Below, in pieces: positions 10,630 through 21,704 of a DNA stretch of 64,000 nt. This stretch comes from Pseudoips prasinana (lineage: Eukaryota; Arthropoda; Insecta; Lepidoptera; Nolidae), in contig OX621247.1 in the NCBI GenBank assembly GCA_951640165.1, forward strand, positions 31,098,001 through 31,162,000. Direction: 5' to 3'. How positions within the stretch are numbered: position 1 is the stretch's first letter; every line of letters begins with the position of its first letter. Under the pieces are notes generated by a model that saw only the letters and a program-made list of their open reading frames with translations, was not told the origin of the DNA and ran no database searches. Position numbers and translations under genes: made by a program.

Positions 10630-11226
10630 GCATAAGCCATGCCATCCAAAGAGCTATCCAAAGATAATTTGTGGATAACCTTGTTGGTGCACATTAATGT
10701 ATACTTTAGTTTATCTATACTACATAATTTTATTCAATGTGTTACTGTTTGTTTTCCCTAATAAAGAGGTAACGTCGTCGTCGCTAGCTTTTTGGGCACC
10801 CGCAGAGCTATGGCGACTTGAAAGCTGTTTTTATCTGTAAGCTTGCCTTTTATTAGTAATTTTGTAGTTTGAATTTAAGTCTATAATGATAGTTTTAGTT
10901 TGTACGTAGTTTAAATACAGTTACAATAATTATATTTGGTAATAATTTAATTTATGTTTGTATTTATTTTATTTTATTTATGTTTCTTTAGTTGATAAGT
11001 TAGGTTATTTCAATAATAATTCATTCCAATTATTATAATATTTATGTTTTTATGTAAATAAATGTGCAGAATTAGAATTGAATAATTGGAATTGAAAATT
11101 AATGATAAAGTTTATTATTATATTATTTATTCATATTCAGTACACAGAGCTCACCTTACTGACGTGTAAAAATGATTATGTTATAAAATATAGAAGGTCT
11201 TTAACAAAATTATAATTTGACCATAC
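10630..11226. other. Unassigned AT-rich sequence
   Basis: It has CCCTAATAAAGAGGTAACG and a GC-richer patch at 10760-10830 that resembles an LTR or exon edge. No coding frame or paired LTR was found. Confidence 0.3.
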
Positions 11227-11637
11227 TATAGTCTTTTCGCCATAAGATGAGTTCCCTGACCGTTGTTGTCTGACAATTGTAGTGACGTGACCTAACGAAA
11301 TATAATCGATTTTTTTTTATAATAGGTATCGATTCAGTTGGAAATGAAAATGGAATCGGATTAGTGTCAATCTATGAGTAGTGTCAATCTCTATCGGCCG
11401 ACGTTCCGTTCAACGCATTAGACATTATAGATTTATACTTTTTTATTTTATTTACTTAATTTATTAACAGTTAATTATAACTACAATAATTTACTTAGTA
11501 ATTTACGAAAGGCAATATTTTTTTATCATTTCTTTTTTAATTTTGTTGCCAGTTTATTTTTTATTCGTCAAAAGTAGTATGCGTGCCGAGGAAATAATGA
11601 ACTGTCAGGGAACTCATCTTATGGCGAAAAGACTATA
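11227..11637. mobile_element. MITE with perfect 34-bp terminal inverted repeats
   Basis: TATAGTCTTTTCGCCATAAG (start of 11227-11260) is exactly mirrored at 11604-11637. TA lies at both edges, compatible with a TA target duplication as in Tc1/mariner-type elements. The 343-bp interior has no long ORF. Exact ends suggest a fairly recent insertion. Confidence 0.85.
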
Positions 11638-11927
11638 AAAGCACTACCGATACAATATTAAACATTAAAATCTGTATTTCTAAAAGTTGCCTTTCAATTT
11701 ATTATTCTCCAGATCACTGCATATTGTGTTGTATTAATGAGAATGATTTTAACGCCTATAAAATTGGATGGATTAGATTGTGGCACCCGAAAAAACAATA
11801 TTATACTATGCTTCTGTTATATAACATGGTTGTAGAATTAACAAAATTTTAAAAGTTAGTAAATAAAACACATCAAAAGTCTGTGTATATGTGTGTGTTC
11901 TTGGCTGTGTTTCTTTATGTGAACTTG

Positions 11928-11931
<4 letters not shown>

Positions 11932-11959
<28 letters not shown>
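11932..11959. repeat. (GT)n microsatellite
   Basis: About 14 uninterrupted GT units, preceded by looser GT-rich sequence from 11881. Confidence 0.9.
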
Positions 11960-11962
<3 letters not shown>

Positions 11963-12329
11963 ATAACACATAGTTTAACAATAATACCGGTTTTTAAGCA
12001 AGGATTTGCAATAGAAGCTAGTTATTTATAGCAGACGCTATATAAGTACGTTGGTTACATTTATCTGCAACGAGAAAACAATAAATATTGACATCGAATT
12101 GTGACTGAAAATACACCAACGAATTGAACGAGCAGCGGGACAGAGAGGTCAAAGTTGATGGGACATCGTTATGGATTGTTAAATTGATTGGCGTGAACTC
12201 TAACACTCAATTACCTCAGTTGATTTTAATTAAAGGGGAGGCAACACACGCTAGTTTAATGTGAAACCTGTTAATGGTCAGCGACCGCTGTTAAAACTAT
12301 CCTTGGACTTTGACATTACTATCACATCA

Positions 12330-12520
12330 CACTAATATTATAAAGGCGAATGTTTGTGAGTGTGTTAGTTTGTGAATGTGTATGTTTGTTACTTCTTCAC
12401 GTCTAAACAGCTGGAGTGATTTTAATAAAATTTGGTATGGAGTTAACTGATACCCTGTATTAACACATAGGCTATAATTTATAAAGTTTAACGTGGGTAA
12501 AACTGCAGGGTACAGCTAGT
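12330..12520 (-). repeat. ACTAGCTGTGCC repeat, minus
   Basis: Starts CACTAATATTATAAAGGCGA and ends GGGTACAGCTAGT, the reverse of the 6916-7100 copy. Confidence 0.7.
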
Positions 12521-12589
12521 TATAGATAACGTCACAACACTTAAATTTGTAACTCGGAACCTGTTGCTCTATCTAATGAATAATATGCC

Positions 12590-13092
12590 TATACCTTGCC
12601 TTTCACGCCGCAGGTCGTGGGTTAGATTAACACCGAGGACAGGTATTTGTTTGCATGAACATGTTTGTTTGTCCTGAGTCTGGGTAATTATCTATAATAT
12701 TAAGTAAGTATAATATAAGTATGTATTTACAAAAGAAAAGTGGTAAATTTAGTATATCTGTTATCTGGCTTCCATAGTACAAGCTCTGATTGGTTTGGGA
12801 TCAGGTGCTCTACCGGCTTAGTCGCCGAACATCGATTTCTTAAATGGCGTTCAAATAAATAAAGGTTAAAAATGACTTGATCATTAGTTAAATCGGCTTC
12901 CATGACCACATGTGACGTCATAAATGGCCCGGAATCGATTGTCAACGTTGAAGCCGATTTTACGATTGATTAAGTCATTTTAACCTTTATTTATTTGAAC
13001 GCCGTTCACGAAAACGATGTTCGGTGACTTAGCCGGTAGAGCCCCTGATGGCCTTGTGTGAATAATTTCCCAGGATAATATTATTATTATAT
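12590..13092 (+). mobile_element. SINE A split by a MITE
   Basis: Head CACGCCGCAGGTCGTGGGTT, body CTGAGTCTGGGTAATTATC and AGTACAAGCTCTGATTGG, then after the MITE the end GATGGCCTTGTGTGAATA and CCCAGGATAATATTATT. An uninterrupted copy is at 43445-43690. The family resembles tRNA-derived butterfly SINEs such as those called Metulj; the name is not confirmed. Confidence 0.75.
12802..13047. mobile_element. CAG-site MITE, copy 1
   Basis: The inverted ends GTGCTCTACCGGCTTAGTCG and ACTTAGCCGGTAGAGCCC bracket about 240 bp containing GACGTCA and an inner pair AAATCGGCTTC/GAAGCCGATTT. CAG lies to the left and CTG to the right. It interrupts SINE A between GGGAT and ATGGCC. Confidence 0.85.
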
Positions 13093-13095
13093 AAT

Positions 13096-13220
13096 AAACC
13101 GGCGAGCATGTATGAAGAATATAATGACAGTAAACGAGGCAAAAGAGGTGTGCAAAAACCGTGACAAATGGAATCCCGTTGTTTTTGCCTACCCCTCTGA
13201 GAAACAGGCGTAAGTATATT
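13096..13220 (+). pseudogene. LINE C-terminal fragment (as at 455-700)
   Basis: Reads [23 protein letters not shown] ([20 protein letters not shown]), then KWNPVVFAYPSEKQA and stop. It is a relic of the same LINE family as 478-687, on the plus strand. Confidence 0.55.
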
Positions 13221-13589
13221 TATATGTATGTTATTGCAATCGTACATAGTAAAATACGTTGTAATAATGATCCCATCAACAATACAATCAGAGATGCATA
13301 ACCGGAGTAGATGTTTATCACAATACCGTATTGAGATGTATCTCATATCGCAGGTATGTAACTCCGGGCAATAAGACATAGTTGAGTGTACCTTCTGAAG
13401 CAAATTACATAGTTTTATTACTATTGGCAAGTTTGTGAGTTATTGTGAGCAGTTGTCGGGTAGAAAACAATATGGATATGAACGCACCGAGGTGATAAAG
13501 CTAAGGTTCTAATAATAAACTTACAACGAGATAAAGTGAGTGCTTAAGGTCATCTATTATGTATTTTGTGAATAGTTGCGTGGTATCGA

Positions 13590-13725
13590 TCTACTTTCAT
13601 GTTTGCCATACATCATCAGAAAGACGTCCTCTGCTGGCAAAGGCCTCCCACAAAGATGTCCACAATTGCCGGTCTTGCTATACTCGCAACCAACGGCTTC
13701 TTACCATACATAAAATAACTTTAAT
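13590..13725 (-). repeat. RTE-type 3' tail, minus
   Basis: AAGACGTCCTCTGCTGGCAA and CACAATTGCCGGTCTTGC are the reverse of the tail family that ends in CAGTGGACGTCTTTCGGCTG-like sequence. Confidence 0.6.
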
Positions 13726-13781
13726 ATTTTATACTGATTTTAATAAAATGTTGTGCTTAATAACAACCCAAAAATTAAATC

Positions 13782-14275
13782 AGCCGGCCGGCCACTCCCA
13801 ATGGAGATTAGCTATCTACGCGGGACATATTTAGTTATTTTTTTTATAAGAAATAAACGGTCATACAGAAGAACTTAAATATTTCATTTTTTACTTAAAG
13901 ACCTATAGTCCTCATGGATTAACAAAGTATTATTGATGAGCTAAGTTCTAAGTTACTTATGAAATATAAAAAGGTAATACTAAAGACAAAATTTTTTTTC
14001 AATTATGTTACTGTACAACAGAATACATCAATGTCTGCTAGTTTTTCGCTATTATTATAAAGTTCACAGGCACGCCTTACAAACATGTTCTTACAATAAC
14101 AGGTTCTACTTTTGGGGATAGAAAATAAATCTTTTTTACGGCATTGACGCTCTTGTTATAGTGTACAAGTGTGTGCGCATCATAAGTGCACTTTCTATTA
14201 CTGCCTCTCACAATCCGATCGAACATCGAGCTGTCACGGTCGGAAAGAGTTCAGGCAGAGGACCTACAGCTATGA
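13782..14275 (-). mobile_element. SINE C fragment split by a LINE tail
   Basis: GGAGATTAGCTATCTACGCG and GGGACATAT at 13800-13833 continue as TTATAGTGTACAAGTGTGTG at 14157. In the intact copy at 53166-53545 these are adjacent. The inserted LINE end is therefore younger than the SINE. Confidence 0.65.
13838..14156 (-). pseudogene. LINE 3' end inserted in SINE C
   Basis: Nearly the same as 37008-37336. In reverse it encodes a relic of RKKDLFSIPKSRTCYCKNMF and then a 3' UTR ending in AAATAAC-type sequence. It is 5'-truncated. Confidence 0.65.
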
Positions 14276-14449
14276 GTTCTCTTCCACTGAGAAATTTTCT
14301 TAGCAGAAAAATACCAATATCACTTTTATAACTCTCGGGAATTTACCCCACGTCCTCTTTATCTGTAGTTGACCAGATGAGAACTACTGCTAGTTAGTTA
14401 GTTGGGCGATAGGTTTCCGCACTTAGCCTCCTAATTGGGCCATTGTGCG

Positions 14450-14650
14450 TGATACTTGTTTGGCTACTCCAATCATTTTAGTTCCATCCAGAAGTCCAGG
14501 AGACCACGGAAGCCTGGCCTGAGGGCCTCCTGCAGTGTCTTCGGATCATTCAGGAACTTTGCCCGTTGGTAAGCAACACCCTTGCAGTGTAGCAGTACGT
14601 GTGCTGGTGTTTCTTCATTTTCAATGCTAAACTACTGCTAAAGCAAAAAG
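14450..14650 (-). pseudogene. LINE C-terminal fragment with HVLLHC motif
   Basis: The minus strand reads ENEETPAHVLLHCKGVAYQR, then AKFLNDPKTLQEALRPGF and RGLLDFWMELK, then a stop. The EETPAHVLLHC pattern is the zinc-like tail of an R1/Jockey-type LINE. It is truncated. Confidence 0.7.
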
Positions 14651-14675
14651 AAGAAGAAGAAAATGTTTTTATTGA

Positions 14676-14955
14676 ACACATACACACACACACAGTCAGT
14701 CAGACAGACAGTTCCATTTCAAGTAGGCAGTTCATCCTAGGGTTGCCGGGAAAAAATACAATTATGCGAAAAGAGATTGTTTTAGATATTAGTTTAAGTT
14801 TAGGTTTTATAAATTGCTTTTTTTTGTCTTTCTTAAAGTGTTATTCATTTATTTCTCTCAATAATTTTGCTTTTTATATCTCCCTCCACACACACACGCC
14901 ACAGACACACATCCGCGCAGACTTACACACGCACGCACATACAATCGCACACGCA
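14676..14955. repeat. CA-rich low-complexity tracts
   Basis: ACACATACACACACACACAG with CAGACAGACAG at 14676-14711, and CACACACACGCC with CACGCACGC at 14885-14955. A long open frame through this stretch is a by-product of low complexity. Confidence 0.7.
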
Positions 14956-15193
14956 CGCATTCACCCGAACTTCTATTTTAAGTCCATACATACATAAATG
15001 TTAAATCGACCTTCCTATTAATTTGTTAATTACGGTGTCCGTGAGGAGTCCTGTTGACCTGCTGGTTTTATTACATACCACATTTGACAGCAATCCATCA
15101 TGTCAACCCATAATGTTTGCGTAACTTAGATAGCATAACTTTGTTTTCATTTACTGTTTGTGGGGATTTATTTCATATTCATTTTATTATTTA

Positions 15194-15490
15194 CTAGCTG
15201 TGCCACGCCCACGTTAATTTTTCTAAATTATAACAGCTCCTCCCCCGTATGTAAGTGCGTGATAATATGTAGCCTATATGTTGACCCGACCTCTTAGTAA
15301 TATTCATGCAACATTTGAAGTAAATCCATGCAGTACTTTTTGAGTTTAACCCGGACATACATATACAGACAAAAATTCTAAAAACTATATTTTTGGCTTC
15401 GATATCAATTGTAAATAGCGTCCCAAGTATCCTTTAAAAAAATATTCAATGTACAGTTTTGACTTTCCTACGATTTTATTATATGTATAG
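15194..15490 (+). repeat. ACTAGCTGTGCC repeat, long variant
   Basis: Begins TACTAGCTGTGCCACGCCC and ends CCTACGATTTTATTATATG. It shares TTGACCCGACCTCTTAGTA with 23189-23495 and with 27010-27235 in reverse. Confidence 0.65.
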
Positions 15491-15774
15491 ATGGTCGATT
15501 CAAATTTATTCCGACCTCAAGACGGATAGAGTATAACGTTTCACCCCTACCTTGTTACCTTCAAATTATAGGAGACGCGTCAATGGCGGCCAATACATCA
15601 TATTTGGGGGGGACTCAATCCAAATCATATCGGAATATGATATACTTGCCATAAAAGGGTTCAAATTATAACCAGTTGTCTCCGTGACATTTCTTGTGAT
15701 CTCTTGGCGTTGACGCGGGTTAGACAGCCTTGTGAAAGGCATACCATTCGTACTTGTATTGGTAATATGTCAGA
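15491..15774. other. Unassigned sequence
   Basis: Includes TCCGACCTCAAGACGGATA and a (G)8 run at 15607. No match or coding frame was seen. Confidence 0.3.
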
Positions 15775-16015
15775 GCTAAAGAGAAAATGCTGTGTGGTGA
15801 CGGCATAGAATATCATCACCCCATCTCATCCTGTGGGGGCGTAGAAATCGTCCGGCGGAATACCTACCAGAGAACGGGCAGCAGTGTTTTTCTGTGAACT
15901 ATGATCATCATACTGCGATCGCCAACTCGTCAGCCAAGCGTAGCGATTATGGCATACCCCCAATTCTTTGGGGAGGCTTTTGTTCAGCAGTGGACGTACT
16001 TTGGCTGAGATGATG
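15775..16015 (+). repeat. RTE-type SINE/tail, copy
   Basis: Contains GAATATCATCACCCCATCTC, CCAGAGAACGGGCAGCAGTG and ends GCAGTGGACGTACTTTGGCT, GAGATGATGATGATG. Related copies lie at 25290, 29385, 45280, 17345(-) and 53875. Confidence 0.7.
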
Positions 16016-16289
16016 ATGATGAAGCAGAAATAGTAGTAGTAGTATCAGTGCCTAATATAATAATAATCATTTTATTTTAGACAACTAAAAGATCCCTTAA
16101 TACTAAGTTACAAGTTTCTTATACACTATTAGTTAACTAAAGACAAAATTAATGAGACCACCGCCCATTCACTAAAACAACGGAATGCTAGGTATAGTAT
16201 TTAACTGCAAATCAAAAATCTTCCTTTTATACTCAAAATATCGGTAAGTCACCATCACAGCCACATGTTCTCATCGATCAGTAAGTGAT

Positions 16290-16440
16290 TGGCTAGGTTA
16301 AGCAACTAGGCTCGCGGTCAGTCCATAGATGGATGACCGCCAAAGTGATTTAATTTCTGAGCGTCTCCGTGCTGGCACGTTAAGCTGTCGGTCCCGGTTG
16401 TAGGATTAGACAACAGTCGTTAAGGCATGTCTGAGGCGGC
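16290..16440 (+). repeat. Repeat with GTTAAGCTGTCGGTCCCGG core
   Basis: GGATGACCGCCAAAGTGATT, CTGAGCGTCTCCGTGCTGG, then CACGTTAAGCTGTCGGTCCC. The GGATGxxTGACCGCC part recalls a 5S rRNA-like segment. It shares its core with SINE C and with 25190-25290 and 37905-38075(-). Confidence 0.55.
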
Positions 16441-16599
16441 TAAAAAAATTGTTATCTTAAAATATTTATAATCTTAACAGCAATTTAAGTTCAACGCATT
16501 GATATTTATTTAAAAGTAGATTGTTTATGTAAATAATGTTAGTGTTTCGATGTTTTTCTTTTGTTCCCTAAATATAATCTAAATTAATATACATTCAGA

Positions 16600-17145
16600 C
16601 AACCGATCGAGCAGATATTGTGTTTGCCTACTAAATAATTACTTTAAGTGGACCAAATCCCGTGTTCATGGCCGCTTGAGTATGTTTCGCCGGACCGTCT
16701 CAACTGGTCCGTGTTGAAACCGGTAGTAGATGAACCTGCTGAGTTTGTTTCACTGGGTCTTTTCAGTTGGGGCGCATTGGATCCGGTGGTAGCATTAAAG
16801 CGCGACCGTCGTTTTAAACACAAGGTCCGTTATAATAATAATACTGAATTCATACCTTAATATAGACAGAACCATTCAGACAATATGTAGTAAAATATAA
16901 ATTTCAATACATAATATTATAAACTTCAACTAAACATAATCTCCTTGACAATAACTTAATACAAGCTAGCTAAATGTCACTACCATTATAAAATAAATTG
17001 TATAAATGTTTAACTTTCCGTGTACCTAAATATATGTAATATGTAACTAGAAATAATAACTGTATTACTACAAACATGTTCTGACTATTTACAAGCGCTT
17101 TTTTAAAGTCTACGTGAATAAAAACCTTTTTTATTTTATTTATTA
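16600..17145 (+). mobile_element. Repeat H, copy with ORF remnant
   Basis: Matches 52205-52675 on the same strand. It ends TAAAGTCTACGTGAATAAAA with AATAAA, a LINE-like 3' end that also occurs alone at 3500, 28200, 32845 and 35286 (all minus). Confidence 0.75.
16648..16860 (+). pseudogene. Repeat H peptide, possible C-terminus of a transposon protein
   Basis: Seventy codons reading WPLEYVSPDRLNWSVLKPVV, then DEPAEFVSLGLFSWGALDPV and VALKRDRRFKHKVRY. The second copy (near 52208-52373) encodes almost the same peptide and stops after KHKVR. Conservation of frame across two copies suggests it was once the end of an element-encoded protein. The family is not recognised, and the Met start is probably not the true one. 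Confidence 0.45.
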
Positions 17146-17344
17146 TTTAAAATAAATTTGTTCCTGGCACTCGTCGCCCGCTACCGCGGCACACTCGTTG
17201 CGGGCGTTGTATGGTCGCATTTCTATCCTAACCTAACGTACTTTTCTAATAGTGAAATACATTTTCAGTTACGGCTAGTAAAATTTGTGTACAATCAGTT
17301 GTTTTTATATAACAATTATTTAATTGTTGAATATAAATTAATTA

Positions 17345-17560
17345 ATAACTGCTGGATAAAAGCCTCCCCAAAAGATATGCACACTGGAGTTGTGTTATTT
17401 GCAGGGATATACTATAATCGCCATGCTTGGCAGACGGGTGGGTGATCGCAATATGATGGACATGGTTCTCGGCGTGATATTTCCACGGGACGACTTCTAC
17501 ACCCCCCACAGGATGAAATGGAATGGAGACATTCTTTGCCTACAGCCACACAACAAGTCA
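17345..17560 (-). repeat. RTE-type SINE/tail, minus
   Basis: AATCGCCATGCTTGGCAGAC, GGTGGGTGATCGCAATATG and CCCACAGGATGAAATGGAAT are the reverse of the 15775-16015 family. Confidence 0.65.
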
Positions 17561-17679
17561 CGTTACTGCTTGTATACTCTTTAGACTCACAATATAATCT
17601 TTTCACTCATAATTAGGTTGGTGCTATGAAAATTTTACGTTTAGGACTTATTCTGACGTACTTTAATTATTTTTTTAAT

Positions 17680-18208
17680 CTATTGCATAGCTTATATCGC
17701 GGGCCTTGAGCGTGGGGACCGAATCCAGAAATTCCGTAACGAAAAAACCCTAACACCCCCCACTCCGACCGCCATCTATCGATAAATACCAGAACTTTTA
17801 ATGACTTTTTGAAATATCACGCTTGTCTCTTTAGTTCAGCAACTCGCCTTTAGGTGGCATTGGTTGTATTGGAAAACTACCGTAATCAGCTGTTTGTGAG
17901 AAAGTATATAGGTGTATAGGTATTTATCATCTACGTACAACAGTGAATATTACAACAGTGAATATAACTGTACTCTTATAATTTGTGTACAAAGTGTTTT
18001 AAATATGAATAAACAAAGTGCATTTAAAAATGAAGAAAGTCACGAAAAAATTGTGAAAGAAAATGAGTTAGTACTGTATATACATTAATTTTATTATTAT
18101 TATCACAAATGCAGTATTATAAAATAAATAAATAATTATAATTGCATAAGTTGATAAAAAATGCTATGCAATAGCTTTGCCGCGGCAGTCTCCGAGTGCC
18201 ACACGTCT
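17680..18208 (+). mobile_element. Element P, copy 1 (unknown class)
   Basis: Nearly the same sequence recurs at 34681-35200 in the same orientation. It starts CTATTGCATAGCTTATATCG and carries GCTATGCAATAGCT at 18163, so the two end regions hold a 14-base inverted motif. The end is CAGTCTCCGAGTGCCACACG. A short ORF (18005-18088) sits inside. It is probably an internally deleted DNA transposon; the superfamily is unknown. Confidence 0.7.
18005..18088 (+). CDS. Short ORF in element P, copy 1
   Basis: Twenty-seven codons, MNKQSAFKNEESHEKIVKEN then ELVLYIH and stop. The copy-2 ORF (34996-35118) begins the same way, with one Lys/Ile difference. It may be the N-terminus of a lost transposase, or the end of an upstream exon with a donor near GAGTTAGTAC. 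No function can be assigned. Confidence 0.3.
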   Translation: MNKQSAFKNEESHEKIVKENELVLYIH

Positions 18209-18221
18209 TTATTTTTTATTT

Positions 18222-18345
18222 AATAATATCTGGGGACAATGTCACACAGATCCTAAATATTTGCACTTACCGGGATTCGAACCCAGGACCACCAGCTTCG
18301 TAGGCAGGAGCACTACTAACTCGGCTATGGTGACCGTTACTAAAA
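18222..18345 (-). mobile_element. SINE B, internally deleted, minus
   Basis: ATATCTGGGGACAATGTCAC then CTTACCGGGATTCGAACCCA and AGCACTACTAACTCGGC. The middle of the family is missing compared with 19313-19580. Confidence 0.75.
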
Positions 18346-18654
18346 ATCTTTAGATATTTTCGTTGATGTATATTATTTTATTATTAATTTTCCTTTGATA
18401 CCATTATCAATCATTTTAATAATAAGATTTCTAAGTACACTGTTCTTGACGACATCAAAGCAAGTAATATACTGAACTTCAAAAAAGATCCGAGGGTAAT
18501 TATAAGACACTTATTTAGTAAAATATTTTGGTTTGAATTTATTTTCAACTATCTACGCCGCGTGGCGCTACCCACTATTTAAATATTTGTTATATAGCCT
18601 CTGTGTTAAATCAGGGTATAACATATCTCCATTGCAAATTTCAAAAAAAAATAA

Positions 18655-18900
18655 TATTAATATCCTGCAACATTATTTACACACGGCCATCTGATCCCAA
18701 ACTAAGCAGAGCTTTCTTACTAGATACTAGTTACTTAGATACTAGTTTTCTTTTGTAATTACATACTTATATAGAAAATTACACGTAGACACAGGACAAT
18801 CAGACATGTTCATGCACACAAATATCTGTCCTGGGTGGGAATCGAACCCGTAAAGCAAGCGTTTGCCAACCACGCCAATAGTGTTTCTGATATTGAGGTT
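18655..18900 (-). mobile_element. SINE A, minus
   Basis: Reads CGGCCATCTGATCCCAAACT, then GTCCTGGGTGGGAATCGAAC and TTGCCAACCACGCC. It is full length apart from small changes. Confidence 0.75.
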
Positions 18901-19212
18901 CCTAATATAATTTTTTTCTAAAATGAATAGTTTGCGCGAGAGACATTTCCCAAGTGCTAAAATAAGTGTCCCCCCCCCCCCCTGTAACTTCTAAAATACG
19001 AGAATGATAAAACTAAAAAAATATATGATGTACACATATATGATGTACACATGCAAACTAACAACGAAAATTGGTTTGAACGAGATCTAGCAAGTAGTTA
19101 TTTTTAATACGTCATATATAGTAAACCACAATTTGCTTTCATTTAATCAACTGAAATACTTGCTGCTACGGAACCCTTCATGGGCGAGTCCGACTCGTAC
19201 TTGGCCGGTTTT
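18893..19212 (-). mobile_element. GGTTCCGTA/CTTGGCCGG element, 5' half, minus
   Basis: ATAGTTTGCGCGAGAGACAT, a poly-C run, CGAGATCTAGCAAGTAG and TGGGCGAGTCCGACTCGTAC then TTGGCCGG. It is the reverse of 22256-22570. Confidence 0.75.
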
Positions 19213-19312
19213 TTTATAGATACGAGTTTAACTCAGTGACAGTCTCCGTATCGGAGAGCTACACGCAATGTTATGATAAACACACTTTCAGAATCTATAA
19301 TAAATATAATGT

Positions 19313-19580
19313 AATAATATCTGGGGACAATGTAATATCTGGGGACAATGTCACACAGATCATCCTAGCCCCAAACTAAGCAAAGCTTGTACTATGGGTA
19401 CCAGGCGACGATATACATACTTATATAGATAGATAAATACTTAAATACATAGAAACATCCATGACTCAGAAACAAATATTCGTGCTCATCACACAAATAT
19501 TTGCACTTACCGGGATTCGAACCCAGGACCACCAGCTTCGTAGGCAGGAGCACTACCAACTAGGCTACGGTGACCGTCGT
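19313..19580 (-). mobile_element. SINE B, minus, with duplicated end
   Basis: AATATCTGGGGACAATGT occurs twice in a row at the end. The tRNA-like head (reverse) reads GGTCACCGTAGCCTAGTTGG then GGTTCGAATCCCGGTAAG. Full length. Confidence 0.8.
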
Positions 19581-20340
19581 ATATAAGTATCGTATCGTAT
19601 ATAAGTCGCAATATTTTTGTATATTTTTAATGTACGGCCCAGATAACTCCTTACGATAATTACTTTGGTAGAGTTTATTATAGTATAATAACATGAACAC
19701 CTAACATTGGTGATACAACTAGTGAAACAGCGCAACCATCTTTAACAGATAGACAGACGTACAGACGACTAATGCACCGCTGGTACACCATCAATCTTCC
19801 ATCGATCACACAAACGGAACAAAAAACTGGGACACGTGCATCGGAAGTGCAATCTTGGAAACACTAGAACATTTCATTGTTATCGATATTTCTGTTCACC
19901 ATTACCACTTTGAATTAATTTGATATACATATGTACATGGTAGGGTTTAATTCTTAGGGTGGTTTCGCACCACGGCCGATCCGAACCCGTCATAATACCA
20001 ATCGAGAAAAAATATAAAGATGAATGAATACTCATCACTTTCGGGTTAAAAATGAAACTAAAATACTCGCTTATAATAATATATCGCTTAATAATCTTTA
20101 CACCACGCTTTTTTACGATAAAATACAAATTTTATATTTTCCATTTTTTAGTTGGGTTTCAACAAAAAGTGCGTGTGGTTAGTTTTTTCTAACCGTTATT
20201 TAATTTATGCAATCATAGTAATTTTCATGGCCTTACCCGAGTCTATGTATGTAGTGAAAAAAAAAACGGGTTCAAAGTGGTTGGCAAAAGCTAGCAAGAT
20301 TATAAATGCCCATTCATAACGTATCTTTCTTTATAGTACT
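19581..20340. other. Unassigned sequence upstream of the tRNA gene
   Basis: AT-rich, no match in the window. Confidence 0.3.
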
Positions 20341-20365
20341 CGTATAATTGGTGTATTTGTCAACA

Positions 20366-20438
20366 GGGGGCGTAGCTCAGATGGTAGAGCGCTCGCTTAG
20401 CATGCGAGAGGTACCGGGATCGATACCCGGCGCCTCCA
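20366..20438 (+). tRNA. tRNA-Ala (anticodon AGC)
   Basis: A complete 73-base cloverleaf. The acceptor stem GGGGGCG pairs with CGCCTCC (one G-U), the discriminator is A, and the anticodon stem CTCGC/GCGAG carries loop TTAGCAT. The T arm is CCGGG/CCCGG. Internal A box (20373-20384) and B box GGATCGATACC (20417-20427) are present. A T5 run at 20447-20451 fits a Pol III terminator. Unlike the tRNA-like SINE heads in the window, it has no SINE body downstream. It carries Ala for GCU/GCC codons. Confidence 0.93.
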
Positions 20439-20446
20439 TAACGAAC

Positions 20447-20451
20447 TTTTT
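20447..20451 (+). terminator. Pol III T-run terminator of tRNA-Ala
   Basis: TTTTT begins nine bases after the discriminator base of the tRNA. This is the usual simple terminator for RNA polymerase III. Confidence 0.8.
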
Positions 20452-21704
20452 GTTATGGTATAGCAATTCTGGGAAACAAAGAGATATTGCGTTATACATT
20501 GTTTTGAAATGTTTTATTGATCTTTTTATAATGTATCAATAATTTTAAACAACCAATTGTTTCAAATCCGGTGTAGTGGAAGTCGGACGCCCATGCCGAG
20601 GTGCCAATTCTTTACTTTGATTTAAAATCTATGTCGCTAACTCACAGCTATAATAATAATGTAAGCTTCAAACACTATAAAATAAAATTACAAGTATCTG
20701 AAGCCTAATTTTAACCATATAATGCCTGTGTTAGTAGACTTCGCTCTTCCATAACAGTTGTTCATAATCAAAGTATCACAAAAACGTACTTAAATACTAA
20801 TTCTAACAATAAATATTACTACAAATTACAAAATATCATGTGTCTTTGTTGACAGCGATCAAATGGTCGTGTGCGCATGTGTGGTGTGTATGTGCGTGTA
20901 GCTGTGACAACTGAGTTCAAAATCATGAAATTTTGCAAATATTCCTTAAGTGACCTAGGTGTGAACTAACAATAGATTTTTGAAAATTCAACCCCTAAGG
21001 GGTTTTTGAATGAAACAACGTGTTTTCTTGGTCTGATCAACTTCATACTTGGCATTTACATATTTTAAACTAAAAAAAGAATTATGAAACACATGTTTCA
21101 TCGTTTTTTTAATATTCAAACCCTAAAACGTTGGTGTATACGTTTTAACTTGTCGATGTCCGATTTCGACTACCACGCGGACAATGTCGCGGGCAAAAGC
21201 TGGTAGTAGCAATTCATGCGTGTCAAAGTTAGAAGTGGGAGTACTTTCAAAAGTTTAAAAGCTATGATTACGTCAGTGCAACAGCTAATTAGTAAACTGA
21301 CCTTCAAATTAAACGGCAATTAGGTGACACAAAAACTGGTGTTAAAAAGTTTATTTGTAGTTATTTCCCAAAGGATGAAAAGCTTTTAGTAATCTTTTAA
21401 TACACATTAACCATTTTTAGTTTTCAGTTGGGGGCGGGAGTTGTCTTAATGTCCATGTAACTCATTAGATACCTCACTTTGTTGAATGACATATTATATT
21501 CTTTAATACCTAATATGACTGAAAAACATTTGCGTTGACTGCCTGGTGATCCCGGCTCGGGCTAAAAACGATTCAGGGACTTTAATTTTCCCAATAATTG
21601 ACAATGGTGATGTTTGCTATTTCGACCTGAATGCAGATCACCTCAATAAACTCTATCAGCTTCTGAACAACTGCATTCGATTCGTTTTCAGCCCTTCGCA
21701 AATA
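20452..21704. other. Unassigned sequence
   Basis: Contains GTGTGCGCATGTGTGGTGTG near 20870 and a CCGCGGACAATGTCGCGGGC-like end of a repeat near 21175. No gene was seen. Confidence 0.3.

Noticed and set aside
10735..10860. An LTR or an exon near 10.8 kb
   Set aside because: There is an AATAAA and a GC patch, but no partner LTR, primer site or clear splice pair.
14599..14997. A 132-codon plus ORF as a gene
   Set aside because: Much of it is CA-rich low-complexity sequence giving His/Thr runs, and it starts over a minus-strand LINE relic.
20348..20542. A 64-codon ORF over the tRNA-Ala gene
   Set aside because: The frame simply reads through the tRNA; the cloverleaf, boxes and terminator explain the sequence.
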